This document shows, one piece after another, positions 10,901 through 26,200 of a stretch of DNA of 64,000 bases; within the stretch, counting starts at the first letter, position 1, and every line of letters begins with the position of its first letter. The notes beneath the pieces are model-generated. The model was given only the letters and a program-made list of their open reading frames with translations, had not been told where the DNA came from and did not search any database. The stretch spans positions 128,678,831-128,742,830 of the forward strand of contig CM037585.1 of assembly GCA_021018995.1 (NCBI GenBank), given 5' to 3'. A program made the position numbers and the translations under genes. Origin of the DNA: Chloranthus sessilifolius. Lineage: Eukaryota; Streptophyta; Magnoliopsida; Chloranthales; Chloranthaceae.

Positions 10901-13900
10901 AAGAAATTACATAAACCATAATACATTAAAGGTATAACAGCTTACCCTAAGAAGCAAGTATTAGGAAGAATTAAAAATTTTCCACTATAACTGTTGGCAT
11001 GCCTGGCATGCTAGTTTTTCTATAAGGAGAACACTTTTCATATAAGTAGCACTGTAGCAATGATAATATTCATGGTAAGTATGCTTTTGATCTATGTTTT
11101 TTTTGCATGTATAACCATGTCTCGTTTTTCGTATATTTTATCCAATGTTTTGAGAACTGGATTCATGATAAAATTGTGAGGCATCTCAATCAATTCAGAT
11201 CATAATGTTATTCCTTTTTTTAGAAAAGATAATTAATAAAAGATAAATTTTTTTGTATATGGCACTTCTGTCTGTTACTTTGTTGGTTTCTCACGTGCAA
11301 ATCCTTTCAGTTCATCACCATTAATTTATGAAAATCTTTACGCTTGTGTCTAATAAACTTAAACTTAAAGCTCAAATTTTGATTGTTGAATCTTTAAAAG
11401 AAGTACAAAACTATAGTTACCTGTAAACTTTGTTGGACCCACCATATCAGTTTCAGTGCATACTTGTATTGGGGATGTTTTTGAAACGTATCCAAAAAAG
11501 CATTATAAGGAGTTCAGTATCACTTTGTTGGTTCTAACTTTCAAAGCTTCCTTTCAATTCATCACCATTAATTTATGAAAACCTTTATGCTAGTGTCTCA
11601 TAAACTTAAACTTAAAGCTCAAGTTTCGATTTTTAAAACTGTTAAAACAGTACTAAACTATAGTTACTGGTAAACCTTATATGACCCCTCATATCAGTGT
11701 CAGCACATCCTATTATTGGGAATTTTTTAGCAGCGTATCCAAAACATTTTCCGAAGCCCATTTCTTTTTAAATGAAATTCTTTTGTTAAATGAAACTCAT
11801 TTTCCGTTCATCAGGTTTGTAACTTGAAAGTTCAATAGGATGAATGCAATACCTAGCTAAACAAGGTTCAAAATCTTGGTTTTCCAGTATGTATCGCTCA
11901 ACTCCAAAACTGATACGTATAGGACGTTACGTATTGGTTTTGGACGATACATTGGTATGTATCGGGCGATACATACCAATATATATGCGTCACTACATTC
12001 AAATGTATTGACCAGGTCCCTCGAGAACTTTATGCGTATTGGTTTCGTTCGGAATTTTGAACCTTGGTTGTAAATATAAATATTCTATATATGAACAAAT
12101 ATGAATATCGTGCTTATGTTGTAGTCACTTTCATATCTATGTTGTTACGATATTGACATTGTAGCAATAAAAAGCCACCCAAAACCCTTTTTGCCATGAC
12201 GTACCATTACTAGTGCCAATACCTGTACTGCATTCTATGTATTGTACAGCTCAGTTTTTGTTCAAACTTTTTTTTCAACGATTTAAACTAACAAGTAACA
12301 AGTCTCAACTCAAGCAATATTTCATTATTCAATGAACTCCTTCTCTTGTATTAATGTCTTCATATCATGGGGGTGCTGAGTGTTGACAAAAATGTGTGTT
12401 AGAAACAACAACCACAGAAAATATAAAAACACCAAAACGACCATGATTCTGAACCATTAATTATTAGGCCAAGGAAAACCATATCTAAAACCCTTTGGGA
12501 TGTGGTGAACCTTAGAGAGTATGTGGTGTAATTTGCGATCCTGTGCCACGTGGCATGTGATGTTTGAATGCACAGCCCATTCACACACAGACATATATAT
12601 ATGTGTGTGTGTGTGTGTGTGCACAGACACATATATGTGTTGGCAACAGAACACACACACACATATGTATATGTATATATATGTGTGTCTGTTGACAACA
12701 GAATGATGGGATTTTAGGCAGAGGAAATGATGGTGACGATGACCTATACACATACGATGTTATTAGATGAAATAATCATGGAATAGTGGCAAACGACCGT
12801 GTCTTTACTGATTATGCCATGACCATCCACTTATTATGCCACGTGGCACATGCTCTTGAGCAGTCTAAGTCATCAAGTTGGTAATTCATATATTGATCGA
12901 AAGTGGGCCCAAAATACACTTGTTGGTGGATCTGAACCATCTGATCTATGCATTCTAAAATGAACGGTGTTCATATATTTTTAAGGCTGGTGTTACTAAC
13001 ACACCACCTTATGTTACTACCACGTCGCCTTACGTTACTACCTCACTTGAGCAAAGTAAAAATTGTTGACTGCTTAGAATCAGATGACGAAGATCGCTTT
13101 TCATCCCAATCATCCGCAGAATAGATCTTGCGATCATGACCCTACCATCAAACATCAGATGTTCATTTCACGTGGCACACAATTCAAAAAGTGAAGGTGG
13201 GGCGTATCATCAAACATGGTTCACGTTCACTTTTTGGGATGTGTGCCATGTGGAATCAATTTCTGACCGTCTTGATGGTAAGCCCATAGTCTCACAATCC
13301 ATTGTGTGGAAAGTTGGGACGAAAAACGATCTTCATCTGATTCAAAACAGTCAACAGATTTTTGCTTTTATTAAGTGAGGTGGCTGTAACATAAGGCGGT
13401 GTGGTAGTAACATCAGCCTTTTTAAATAGTCAAGTTAAAGTGCACTACAGATGGTTCAAATCATTTAATAGATGTGATGTTTTACAAGGACGTGCTGATG
13501 ATGGGTTGCCAGGTGGACTATGCGTCACGTGGCAAAAAAGTGGATGGTCAACGCACAGTCTGTTTAAAAGCAGTCATAGAAGTCGCTCTCAATAATCATT
13601 ATAACCATAAATATGACGGCTTACAGAAATTGAAGTTTTCTAATCAATTAAGTGTGTGTATTTTTGTATGTGGGCCTCAGTAAACCATAAACAATAGACT
13701 ACTTCTATATGGAATGATCGTTTCTTGCCAGAAATTATCACGGCTTTCAGAAATCTAGGATTTTTATCAATTCCATCTAGTAGTAATAAGTGGCGTCACT
13801 ATTCATCCTTGTTTCTTGTATGTATGTGTGTGTGCATGCGTGTGTGGGCCTTTCTCCATAAGTGCATAGAAGTAGAAAAGGATTAGGGTTTGTTTGGTTA

Positions 13901-16900
13901 GTTGAGAGATTAGGGTTTAGAAGAGGAAGAAGGTAGATAAGTTTAAGGTTAGGGTTAGTCGGATTTCTCCCCCTGAAAATTTGGATATCTTCTTTCTCGA
14001 TTTTGTTGTGATTGAAGGAGATCCAACATTTTTCGTGGAGGTATGTGTTTCATGGTACAGTCTTTATTGAAAATTTTATGTTCCTGCTCATTAAATCTGT
14101 GATTCCAGCAACTTTATTCCATGATTATGGCTGGTGTTCGATGCTCTACTTGATCTCCGTTCCCTCTGGTATGTTTATTACCATGCTCTTGGTACACGAT
14201 CTTCATGGTTCTCGTGTTGAATCTATATTTTGTTGATGCTCTTGTTCCCCATTACTGCTATCACTATTTGCAGGCCTTTTGTTTCTGTTATTGCAGTATT
14301 TGTGCCTCTTGATTGCTGCAGTTTTTATCCCTAGTGCTGTGTTTCTTTGCTTTGGAGTGTGTCTTGTTGATTGCTTATCTCAAATATGGGTGACAAGTAA
14401 TATTTCGGTGAGTTCACACAATCTGCCATTTAGTATGAGCAACATCAAATTAAACTCCACTAATCATCTTCAATGTTAACGGGCAATTACCTTATATGTA
14501 CAAGGTAAAAAGAAGATGAGTATTCTCATTGGATTGAATCTTAAAACTAGGCATGGATCCACTGATATAGCTGAGTGGCAGACAAATAATGCAATCATTC
14601 TTGGATGGTTATTTCATTCCATGGATCAAAATATTTCAAGAACTTTTAGCTTAGCTGCAAAGTTATGGAGCAAACTTGGAGAAATTTTGCCCCATTTGTC
14701 ATGACACAAAGATTTATCAGCTCATGCATGGCATAGATGAATGCAAACAAGGTGATATGTTTCTTGTGTGCATGCGTCTCTGTGTGTGCGCTTGCAGGCA
14801 TTTCTCCATAGTCCATACTGCATAGAAGAAGAGAAGGATTAGGGTTTGCTTGGTTAGAGTTCGGGAGATTAGGGTTTAGAAGAGGAAAAGGGTAGATAGA
14901 TTTTGGGTTAGGGTTGGTGAAAGAGAAGAAGAGAGAAAGAGAGAGATTTGGGTAGAATAGCTTAGATAGGAAATGTTTCTCACTAGCTTTTATATTAATA
15001 AGCAAAAGTATTACATACATACCCACTCTATTACACACCATATAACCATGGATCAAAATATCGTTCGATACTGATACGTATCGGACGATACGTGTCGGTT
15101 TTGGACCTAGACGATACGGTAAAATGGGTTTTTCTCGGGGCCCCTAAAAAACAGTCAAATTATCGTTCAAATTATCGTTTGTGTTGTCCGTATCGCCCAA
15201 TGTATCGTCCTTATAGTTCGCATCGTTCAAATTATCGGTCAATTTATTGCCCGTCCTAGAATTTTAGGGTTCTCTTGCCCCTTAGAAACAGTCAAATTAT
15301 CGGTCAAACTATCGTCCGTTTCGTTCAAATTATCGGTCAATTTATCATTCGTCACAGAATTTTAAGGTATTTTTTAGGATTAAAAAAAAAAAAAGTACCA
15401 GGATGATACATTGAATGTATCGGACGATATGCAATATGTATCGTCCTGGAGGCTTGGACGATACGTATCGAAAATCCGATTTTTTTATCCATACATATAA
15501 CTAAGGGAGCTAATACTTGCACATGCACCCCAAATATAAGCCATTGCACCATTTAAAAAGAAAAATAGGAATTAAAAGAGGTGCAAGTTACAGAAACGGT
15601 GCAAGTACTTGCACCCCATTTGAAATCATTCTAAAAGACTAAAAGATGGTGCAACTATGTTAAACACGGTGCATGCACATAACCGGTGCAGGTACTTTAA
15701 ACATGCCCACAGAATCTTGAAAAGCGCCCACAAAAAAATCATTGATTGCTTTAAGTTAGATGATGGAGATCGTTTTTCGCTTTAATCTTTTACAGAAGGG
15801 ATCTTGAGGCCATGAATGTACCATCAGATGGTCAGTTTTCGATTCCACATGGCACATATCCCAAAAAAATGGCCCTAAAGTCACATTTGAGTGTGATGTG
15901 GGCCATGTAACTTTAGGGTACTTTTTTATGATCTGTGCCATGTGGAGTCGAAAACTGACCGTCTGATGGTACATTCATGGCCTCAAGATCCATTGTGTGG
16001 AAGATTGGAGCGAAACACGATCTCCATTGTCTAACTTAAAGCAATCAATGGTTTTTGGCGTGGGCGCTTTTCAAGATTCCATGGGGTGTTTAAAGGTACC
16101 CTATGTGGCTCCCATATTTTTTTTTTGGTTTAAGTGGGGTGCAATCACATAATGTTCATGTAAGATAATGCTCACGTTATTTATCTATTTATTGTTGGTT
16201 TTAAGTGGGGTGCATTCACATATTGCTAATCATTAAAATGGTGCAATGACTTATGTTTGTGGTGCAAGTATTGGCTCCCTATAACTAATGGACATTTCAA
16301 TGTGTCTTAGAGGCTTAAGACTCCTTGATGGGAGAGAGGTGTCAACGTCTCTCTCCAAACCTAAACACCTCAAAGAAAAAAACAGAGAAAGAAAGAAGAA
16401 AAAGGAAATTTATTCTCTCTGAATGTTCATAGCTACATGCTCTCAGATGTGGTCTAGCTGTATCCACAACCTGTAGCATTGCGTGTGAGGCTCAACTGAT
16501 TGTTGCTGCAATCCTGGAGCTCTATCTCCAGTCTTTCTACCAATCAGCTGCAAAAAAATAAGCAGTTAAGAAGAAATTTGTTTAGAAATTTATGTCATTG
16601 AATATTTTCATATAATTAAAATATCAAGCTAAACAAAAAGAAATTTCAATTAGATGATAGCTTACCGTTTCTCTTTAGTATGGTTTTTTTCTTGCTTTGT
16701 CGAACCTCCTTGCAGTCTTAGAAAGTCTATCTTCTCATTAAATAGGATTATGTCTATTATATGAGATTTCATTCTTAATAAACAATATATCTATATTACA
16801 TGATCCCTCCTGCCCTTCTTCTATACAGTCCATTGGGCATCACCTTATTTTGTTGAATTTTTTAGATAGAAATTCCACTATCCTTCAAGCAAGTGCTATC

Positions 16901-19900
16901 CTTATTTTGTTGAATTTTTTTAGGTAGTAATTCCACCCTTATTTTGACTTTTTTTCAAGATAAAAACTCACAATTTCTAATGTCTATTTTATAATTCGTA
17001 CACAAATTTCTGAAATAATTATCATAAGTTGTCTTCTAATCGTAGTCGTTTCAGTCAATAACTAAAAAATCCTATTATTCTGATCGGAAGATTATATGAT
17101 GCAGATAGTTTTTGGCTGATGCAGATTTGTGGAATCTGAGAACAATTACAAAAGATATCTGGAACTAAAGCCTGGAGATTCCGCAGCTGAAAAGGAGCTT
17201 TCTCAATTGGCACAGGCTCAAAGTGCTCTGGACACGGCATTTAATCTTTTTAACTCGGGTGATTTTCCAAAGGCTTTGGATTATATAGATATAGTTGTCC
17301 TTGTTTTCTCTCCTGGATGTTCAAAGGTATCCTTTTCCATTGATATTATATTTGTTGGATCCATTTTTTATATATATGTAGGCTTCATTTTGACTCTTGA
17401 ATTCGGCTGGTTGCAGGCAAAACTTCTTAAAGTGAAGCTATTGTTGGCTGTGAAGGACTATTCAGGCGCTATCTCAGAGACTGGATATATACTTAAAGAA
17501 AATGAGAATAGTTTGGAGGCATTAATGCTCCGTGGGCGTGCCTATTATTATCTCGCTGATCATGATGTTGCTTTGAGGTAAGTTATATGTTACAGTTCTG
17601 AAGGAATAATGAATTTGAGGTTTTTCTGGCATCGCAGAACCTTAGGACAACAGCAACTGCTTTTTTTTTCCTGAGTGCGGTTTCTTGTTCATCATTTTGC
17701 TGCTGAACTTTTTTGTACCCATTATTTTTTTAATTTATTATCTTAGGTGGCTCCGTTACATGTTTATTTTTCAACTTTGGTTGTCGCCTTAATTTGTGGA
17801 CATGCAATCAACAACATCCATATTTTAGTTGACAGTGGGAAACAAGTGCATGAAACAATGTGAGAAACAAAAATGGGGCACCTTGAAAATTTTCCTAATG
17901 GGCAAATGGGAAATGTCAAGGAATAAGGAAATGTGAGAAATATTATGGGAAACATAGCCATGTGCTAGAGGCATTGTGGGAAATGTTGGGGAAATAGTAT
18001 GTCTGGGAAACATGTAATATTACTCGCATATTATTATATTTTATGTACAGGTAGTATTTATAAATATACTTGTAATCAAGGATTAAAATTTCGGAAAACC
18101 GATACGTATCGGACAATACATTCAATGTATCGTCCGGTAAATGTATGTAAACCACCGATACGGTACATTGAATGTACCGTATCGGTGAGTTCCTATAGTA
18201 TTTTATGCTTCAGTACTCAATATTATATTAGTATCTATCCATATGTTATATTGTACCATCATTGCTTGTATGTGCACATATGTTATCATGGATAAAGGTA
18301 GCCTGGTACTAAGGGCCAAGTAACTTACCTGGTCCTACATTAGGTATGTTATATTGTACCATCATTGCTTGTATGTGCACATATGTTATCATGGATAAAG
18401 GTAGCCTGGTACTAAGGGCCAAGTAACTTACCTGGTCCTACATTAGTTTGCCGCCATGTGGCACCCAATCACATGATTGGGTGCTACGTAAAGTAGCGGC
18501 TCGATGATCATAATTATTATGAAATAATAATAATAATAATGAAATAGATAAAATTGTACGGTCAATGGTGTCAACCGTGTTTTACCGTTCATTTTCTGTT
18601 CAATTGACTATACGATTTTACGTGGCTTATTTTAACATATTTTTCACAACTGTGTTATGATCATCGACCCGCTCCTTTATGTGGCACCCGATCATGTGAT
18701 TGGGTGTCCTATGGCAGCAAACTAACGCAGGACCAAATAAGTTGTTTTGTCCTTTGGTACTAGGTGACCTTTACGTTTTTTTTAAATATAGGGAAAATAT
18801 TGTAAAACCTCCTAGTAGGGGCTTTCATCAAACCTCTTATTAGTTAGGAGGATTTTTAGCCCCGGAGCCGTCCTTTTTTCTTAATTTGTTATTTTGCTCT
18901 TCAAGTAGCCATTCTATTTTCTGTGGCTAATTGGATCAACGGTGCAGAAAAATAGTGTCGCTGTGATATAGTTGTCTTTTCGAAAAATAGCCTCTAGATC
19001 ACATCTGCAGAAAAATACTGCGCCTTTCACACAAAAGCTTAGTAGCATGTTGTAAAAATCAAATTGGATCGCAAAATCGTTTTGGAATTTGCGAATCGAA
19101 TCAAATCAAATCGTTCAATTGTTAAATCATAAGATTCACAACCATTTTTTTAATAAAAAAAAAACTGACAAAACATCCAGTAAATCTAAAAAGTTGAAAT
19201 GCAGCCAAATATGCCCACAATAAATTTTATAACATGATACTTCTTTCATAAATAGTGTAAATATAAGCGAAGTACGTCTATTTGAACATCATCAATTCAT
19301 GACCGATGGTTTGGAATGAATCTTCAAAAGCAAACACCAATCCTCAAAATTTTAATTGAAATCTTCATGTGTATTTAAGATCCATCTGATCATAGAAGTC
19401 ATTTTCAACAAACAAAATTAAATTTTGACCCCAAACTAGACAAAGATGAGAACGAAACCCAAATTAACTCCACACGATAGGTAAGGGTATAAGAGAGGTT
19501 TTTTATAACATGTTTTTTAATTTTTAAAGAGCAAAAAGTTTTCAATTTCTTTTTTTAAGTTTTATGTATCATGGACCGTGAAATCTTTACTCACATAAGT
19601 AGTTTTGTGAATTGTGTGACTCACTCGAATCTTAAGATTCAAAATCAAATTGTAAGATTCACAAGTTGAATCGTAGGATTCAGGCCCAAAAGAGATTTTA
19701 TGTCAAAATCGAATTGTTTGGGTTGGAATTCGATGTAAATCGTAAGATTCAAGTCGTAAATCGTAGGATTTTGACATCATTGGTTAAAAGAGATTGGGCA
19801 AAGTAGTTAAGAAAGGCCAAGGGGTGTTTGTTGAAAAAAAAGTTACTGGGAATCTGGGATTGTCCATTAGTAAATCTCATCCTTGTATCAAACAGAAGAA

Positions 19901-22900
19901 GAAAAAGGTTACTGGTATTATTCATTAGTAAATCTGTATCATCAGTAATTTTATCTCTTGGACAATCTATATTTTCTTCAGGCACTTTCAGAAAGGTCTT
20001 CGCCTAGATCCGGAGCATGGTGAACTGAAAAAAGCATACTTTGGATTGAAAAATCTACTTAAGAAGACTAAAAGTGTAAGAATCATGTGCTTTTCTAGAC
20101 CTCGTATGTGAATTTAACGTTGATGCTAGTTTTACTACAGCCATCTATGCTAATATTTCATCATTTTTCACCATGTACATAAAAGTTAATGCGATGACTG
20201 CAGGCAGAAGATAATGTGGATAAGGGTAAGCTGCGTTTGGCAGTTGAGGACTACAAAGCAGCCCTTGCAATGGACCCTAGCCATATGGCACATAATGTTC
20301 ATCTTCACCTTGGTTTATGTAAGGTCTTGGTCAAGCTTGGAAGGGGAAAGGATGCCTTGAGCAGTTGCACAGATGCACTTGCCATTGATGAAGAGCTTAT
20401 TGAGGCTTTAATGCAGGTTTGATAAACTTTCCTTTGACATATGTCCTCCTACAGTACTAAATGACCGTAGAAATGTCTGTCCATGTTTGTATCCTTTGCC
20501 AGTTATTCTATATTTCTATTAAGCAAAAGAATAAGCCTATAAAAGTCCAACATTTTAAAATTTCCCTGTTGCAAGGCATGTTCAAGAATTACAAGGAATA
20601 TCATCTTGCAATTTTTTTGTTTGATGGGTAAGCTGAAATTTTCATCGTATTATTGTTTTGAATAATCCTGAAATGTTGAATAGGGTTCAATGTTATACCA
20701 TCGAGTCAGCCAATGACCAGGAATCAGTTTACAAGATTGAATTACCTTCTCTGATCCTGAAGTTTTGTTTGATGATCTTTTAAACAGAATATTTCCTAAT
20801 CATCTCAACTAAAAGGGAGGTTTTAAGAATTTTTTTTGGGATTTAACTGTAGTCCTAGGTGTGTTTCTTCAAGATGCTTGATTGGAACATAAGTCTTTTT
20901 TCCGAGACTTGGTCTAAAGCTGAAATGCTGCATTTAGTTCTTGAACTTATGTAATTTCAAAACCCTTGGTAATTGGGAATTATAAATCATGGAAATATGT
21001 TGAAGTGCAAAGTAACTTACATCCAAAGTATTTTATAGTGTGATACTACTTCATGGTTAATTGGGTTTAGTCCTACATTTTTTGCATGACTGTATTTTTT
21101 AAACTCTTATATTTAGAGCTATGATGGTTCACTAGGGATGATATCCTTTCTTCGAAGGGGGCGATGATCAGTGGGGGAACAATGACTTTCATCTAGGTGG
21201 GGCACAAGATGAATTAGATTTAATTTTCTTACAAGTTATATAAATATAAACTAATTTGTATTATAAAACATACTTTTCATTAAAATTACAAACAAAAAAA
21301 GAAAGGCTACGACTATTCTCACCCATTTTCGAAGTATGGACCACACAAATTTTCAAGGGCGAAAACCATTGACTGATTTGAATCAGACGATGGAGAATTT
21401 TTCTTTCTCAATCTTCCAAAAGAAAGATCTTAAGATCATGTCACACCTATCAGACGGTCAGATGATTAGAAATTTATATTTCAAGTCTCAAATTACCTCA
21501 AAACATCAAATTTTGTCTCTTTAGGGCTTTAGGTTTAGGGATTTAAAATTTAGGGAATTAGGGCTTTGGGGCTTTAGGCATGTGGGATTGCGAAAGTGCT
21601 TTAGAAAGGGATTTAGGGCTCTGGCCTATAGGGTTTAGGGATTTACGATTTAGGAAATTAGGGTTTAGGAAATTATGGTTTTAGGCACACGAGATTGCGA
21701 AAGGGCTTTAGAAATTAGGGAATTTTAACTAAAGGGACCGACTCACCTGACCGTCATTTAAGCACCAAAATTGTGTTTAAACGATCTTACCCCATCGATG
21801 GTTTGGGTGATCTGAACCGTCAAAGTGACAGCTCATAGTTTAAGTACAACTTGCCCAAAAATTGTGTTTTAGGTAGATTTAAACCATCCGATCTGTGGAG
21901 TATAATATCAACGATTGTTTTTAGTTTTAATGGCTGATATTAAAGCTCATCAATTGGATGATTCATATCCACTTATCGGCTTGTTTTATCTGGCTGAGAC
22001 ATAATCCAATAATAGATTGCTACTTGGGAAGTTTAGATTGATCATAGATGTGTGCTACATGGCATAATGATAAATCACACTTCAATGGTGTGAGATAAAA
22101 TTTCTAATTTTAATGGTGTAAAATCATTTAAAACCATTTGGTGTTTAAACGTTGGTTGGGAGCCATTATCCCTATTTAAATTATCCACATATCCTACAAA
22201 ATTATCCACATATACTAAACATAAATTAAAATTTTTTTACTCAATAAAATAGAATTACAAAAATTTAAATTTAGACAAGACAAATTACCTCCGATCTAGC
22301 ACGATCCGACTCAAATCCTGTTACGTGATCCGACGAATCTGATTTCAATAAAATCTACACAACGAAATTCAAAATACAGTTAATATTTTAACAAATAAAG
22401 CTTAAATACTCGATCCCAACAAACCTAGATATACACCAAGACCCTAACATCAAAATCCATAAAAATCAAAATCCTAACATCCAAATTTATAAAAACTAAC
22501 AAATCCCAAGAAACCCAAAACCTCAACATAAAAATCACTGACGTCTTCAAAAAATCGGCGAAATTTTTTGATTTTTAATAATCCGATGTAATCGGCAGCT
22601 AGTCGGCCAAATCGCCGAATCAGCGTTGCGTCGGCGATGAATCGCCGAGTCGGCAATTTGGAAGACCAATCATCTTCTAAAAAAAAAAACAAAAAGAAGG
22701 GGCTTTAAACCATAAAAAACTTAAGCTCTAAGGGTTTTCTTTTGAGACAAGGCAACAACGACCAACGACTCCGGCGGCGATCGACACGTTTGGCGATCTC
22801 CCTCTCTGGTTTTTCTCTTCTCATTCTTTTCATTTTTTTGCTTCTTTTAGACTTAAAATAATATACTAACTTAGTAAATAGGTAATGGTTACTACTTAGC

Positions 22901-23173
22901 AACCTACCTGGCTACCCCCTACTCTAGTTAGTACTTTAGTAGCCTACTAGCATGTAGCCTTCTAGAAATTACATCATTACATAATAGCCTCTGCAACCTA
23001 GGCAACCTAGCAAGCTACCTAATGACCCAGCCGGTACATAGTATAAATTAACAGATTTATTATATGCACAGCAAATTACTATGCACAACAAATTATATAT
23101 ATTATAAATATAATATATATAATTTGCACAATAGATTTATTATATGCACAACAAATTATTATATTTTAAATTT

Positions 23174-23204
<31 letters not shown>

Positions 23205-26200
23205 TTAAATTATGTTATCTTATTATATAATATGTTATACTATTATAAGCTAATATTAGATTATATTATAATATAATATAATATATATTAGCACATTTAT
23301 AATAAATATATAGAACATTTAACTTTTAATAAATATTGTTTTTTAATATCATTTATTGAAAACCCTACTTGACAATTGACAATGACCATTGTTTGTTTAT
23401 ATATGTTGTCATTTGTGAAGTCAAAGTTTAATTAATAAAAAATTAAAATGCTAAGAGATTTATTTTCATTATATTATTTGTCAATCTATATTTTATACAA
23501 ATTGCAGGTTATTGTAAATCATCCATTTTCTATCAGTGAATATGCCTAAGGAAGAAGATAAGACGTGGGAACATGTTATTAAAGTTGGGAATAAATTGAG
23601 ATGCAATTATTGTAAAGAAGAATTTACAGCGACAATTATAAGAATGAAAAATCATTTAGGTCGAATCCCCAACAAAGATATTAAAGTTTGTCATGTAGCT
23701 CCCGAAAGTGTTGTCCAATTTGCACGTAATGCCGTAGAAGATGTTGCTAGAAAGGAAAAAAAGAGCATTGTTGATTTTATGAGGCATTCAACTGAAAATA
23801 GTTCTACTATTCAAGAAGACCCATCATTAACAACTTCACATGGAGTTAGATTTGGAGGTGTACAACAAACATTAAATAGAGTTGTACGAAAAAAAGAACA
23901 AGAAGCTGCTAATTTAGTTGTTTCAAGGTTCATTATTCAAAATAATATTGCATTTCATGTGTTAAGAACACCTGAGTTTAACATGATGACTAGTGCTATC
24001 TCAAATCATGGTCTTGGCTATGTAGGCCCAAGCAGTGAAACAGTCAGGACGAAGTATTTGGCCTCATTGAAAGAAGAAGCAGCAGAGTATGTATAGGAAA
24101 TAAAAAAAAACATGGGCTGAAACTGAGTGTACAATCATGTCAGATTGTTAGCAAGATAAGCATTGAAGGCCTCATATAAATTTGTTAGCTGCGTCTCTTG
24201 CTGGCACAATTTTTTTATGTTCATAATCAACTGAGGGAATTATTAAAACATCAGGTTTTATTGCAAATTTTATTTTACAAGGGATTGATGCTCATGTTGG
24301 TAGAGAAAATGTAGTCCAGATTATTTCAGATAACGCTTCAAATTATCAATCTGCTGGTTATATATTGGAATATCAAATTCCCCATGCATTTAAAACGAAT
24401 TGTATTGCTCCCTGTTTGGATTTAGTTTTAGAAGACATTGATAAGATACCAAAGGTGAAGAATATCATGGAACTTTCAAAAATCGATATCTACACTTTTG
24501 TATGCTTCCTAACATTTTTTTAGATTGTTTTAGAACACACTCACATGGGAGAGAGCTTAAAAGGCCCGGGGCCACTCGTTTTGCAGCAAATTATCTTTAG
24601 CTTGAAGTCAATCTTAAATGAAGAAGAAACATTACGCGTTATGGTTGCATCATCACACTGGAGGAATTTATCTCAAACAAAAAAAGCAGAGGGACTTAAA
24701 GATAACGCATGCCATACAAAATGATGCGTTTTGGCGAGATGGAAGAGAAATTTTAACAGCAGTTGAACCGATTGTGAAAGTTCTAAGGATGGCTGATTCA
24801 GAAGGGTCGACTCTTGGATATGTTTACGAAGCGATGGATAGATGTAAAGAGGCAATTAAAATTTTTTATGGTGGAATTGAAGACAGTTACCAACCTTATT
24901 GGGAAATCATTGATGATAGATGGCCAAAACAGATTCACAGTGATATCCACTCGCTAGCGGCCCTCTTGAACCCACATCTATTTTATGATAAATTGGTGAA
25001 GTACGATGATGAAATCAAAGATGTAGTATGTTTGTTTTTGGAGAAAATATTTTCTAGTGAAGTAGAAAAACAAAAATTCAGTGATGGTATTGTAGATTAT
25101 ATCAGTATGAAGTCTGACATCTTTAATGAGTTTTCAAAAAAACTCATTCATTCAAAGCATCCAAGTAAGTTAAATAATGATTTTTTTTTTTACTTTTATA
25201 ATATTCTTGTTTCATATTTATGCATGATAAAATAAAATAAATGAATTGCTTATTATATTTTATCTAGAGGATTGGTGGAGAATTGCTGGTGCTAGCATTC
25301 CAATTGTTTAGATAATAGCAATAAAATTGCTTAGCCAGCCATGTAGTGCTTCTGCTTGCGAAAGGAACTGGAGTGCATTTGAAGCGGCACATACCAAAAA
25401 AAGGAATAAGTTGGAACCTAAGACGTTGGAAGACTTGGTGTACGTTCGGATGAATTTACTTATGAAAAGGACAAGCAAAGAAAAAGAAAAGAAAAATTTT
25501 GTACTGATTTATCTCGAACACATCGAAGCATTCCCAGAGTTATCTTCTGCACCATCAAGTCATGAAGATGAAGTTGAAGAAGTTACTGACAACGAAGCAA
25601 ATGAAAACGATAACATTATTTATGATGATCTTTACGAAGATCATAATATTAATTAAATTATAGTTGTGAACTCATTATTTGACTTTTATAATTTCGATGC
25701 TTTATAGAATGTTCAAACTTAATTTTGTGAGAGATGGTTTATGGTTAAAATCAATTTATGCACATATATTTAAGAATTGGTAAATAGTGAGTTGATATAA
25801 TTTTTTAATGTTTTATACATTGTATTTTTAATATCTAAAACTTTTTCATGTATATTTCTAATTTTTTATATTTTTTTTCATAATTCCCGACTTTTCCCCG
25901 ATGTTTACCGATTTTGCCGAAGTTTCCCGACTTTTCTCCTTGCTGATTCATTGCCAACTTGCCGACTTGTCACTATGGATAGGACCAACAGAATTTTCAG
26001 ATGAAAGACAAGACCTTTTATTCTGGTCATCCGCGATATTAGAGATTTGGTGGTTAGTTGGAGCACTGCCAAGACGTCCGAGTTCAACGAGGGTTTTCAG
26101 CATTTCATGATGCTATGGGACTGTTGTATCCCGTAAATACATCTGAGACTCTTCTCTGTGGTGAGGGTTTGTTTGCTTTGTGGATCTGCTCGGGTCCTTC

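Noticed and set aside
12399-12753. Overlapping Tyr/Val/His/Cys-rich frames on both strands
   Set aside because: Created by TG/CA/TA microsatellites in P58IPK intron 2.
13885-14915. Telomeric repeat from GGATTAGGGTTTAG words
   Set aside because: Only a few units, located in direct repeats that behave as ends of a retroelement remnant.
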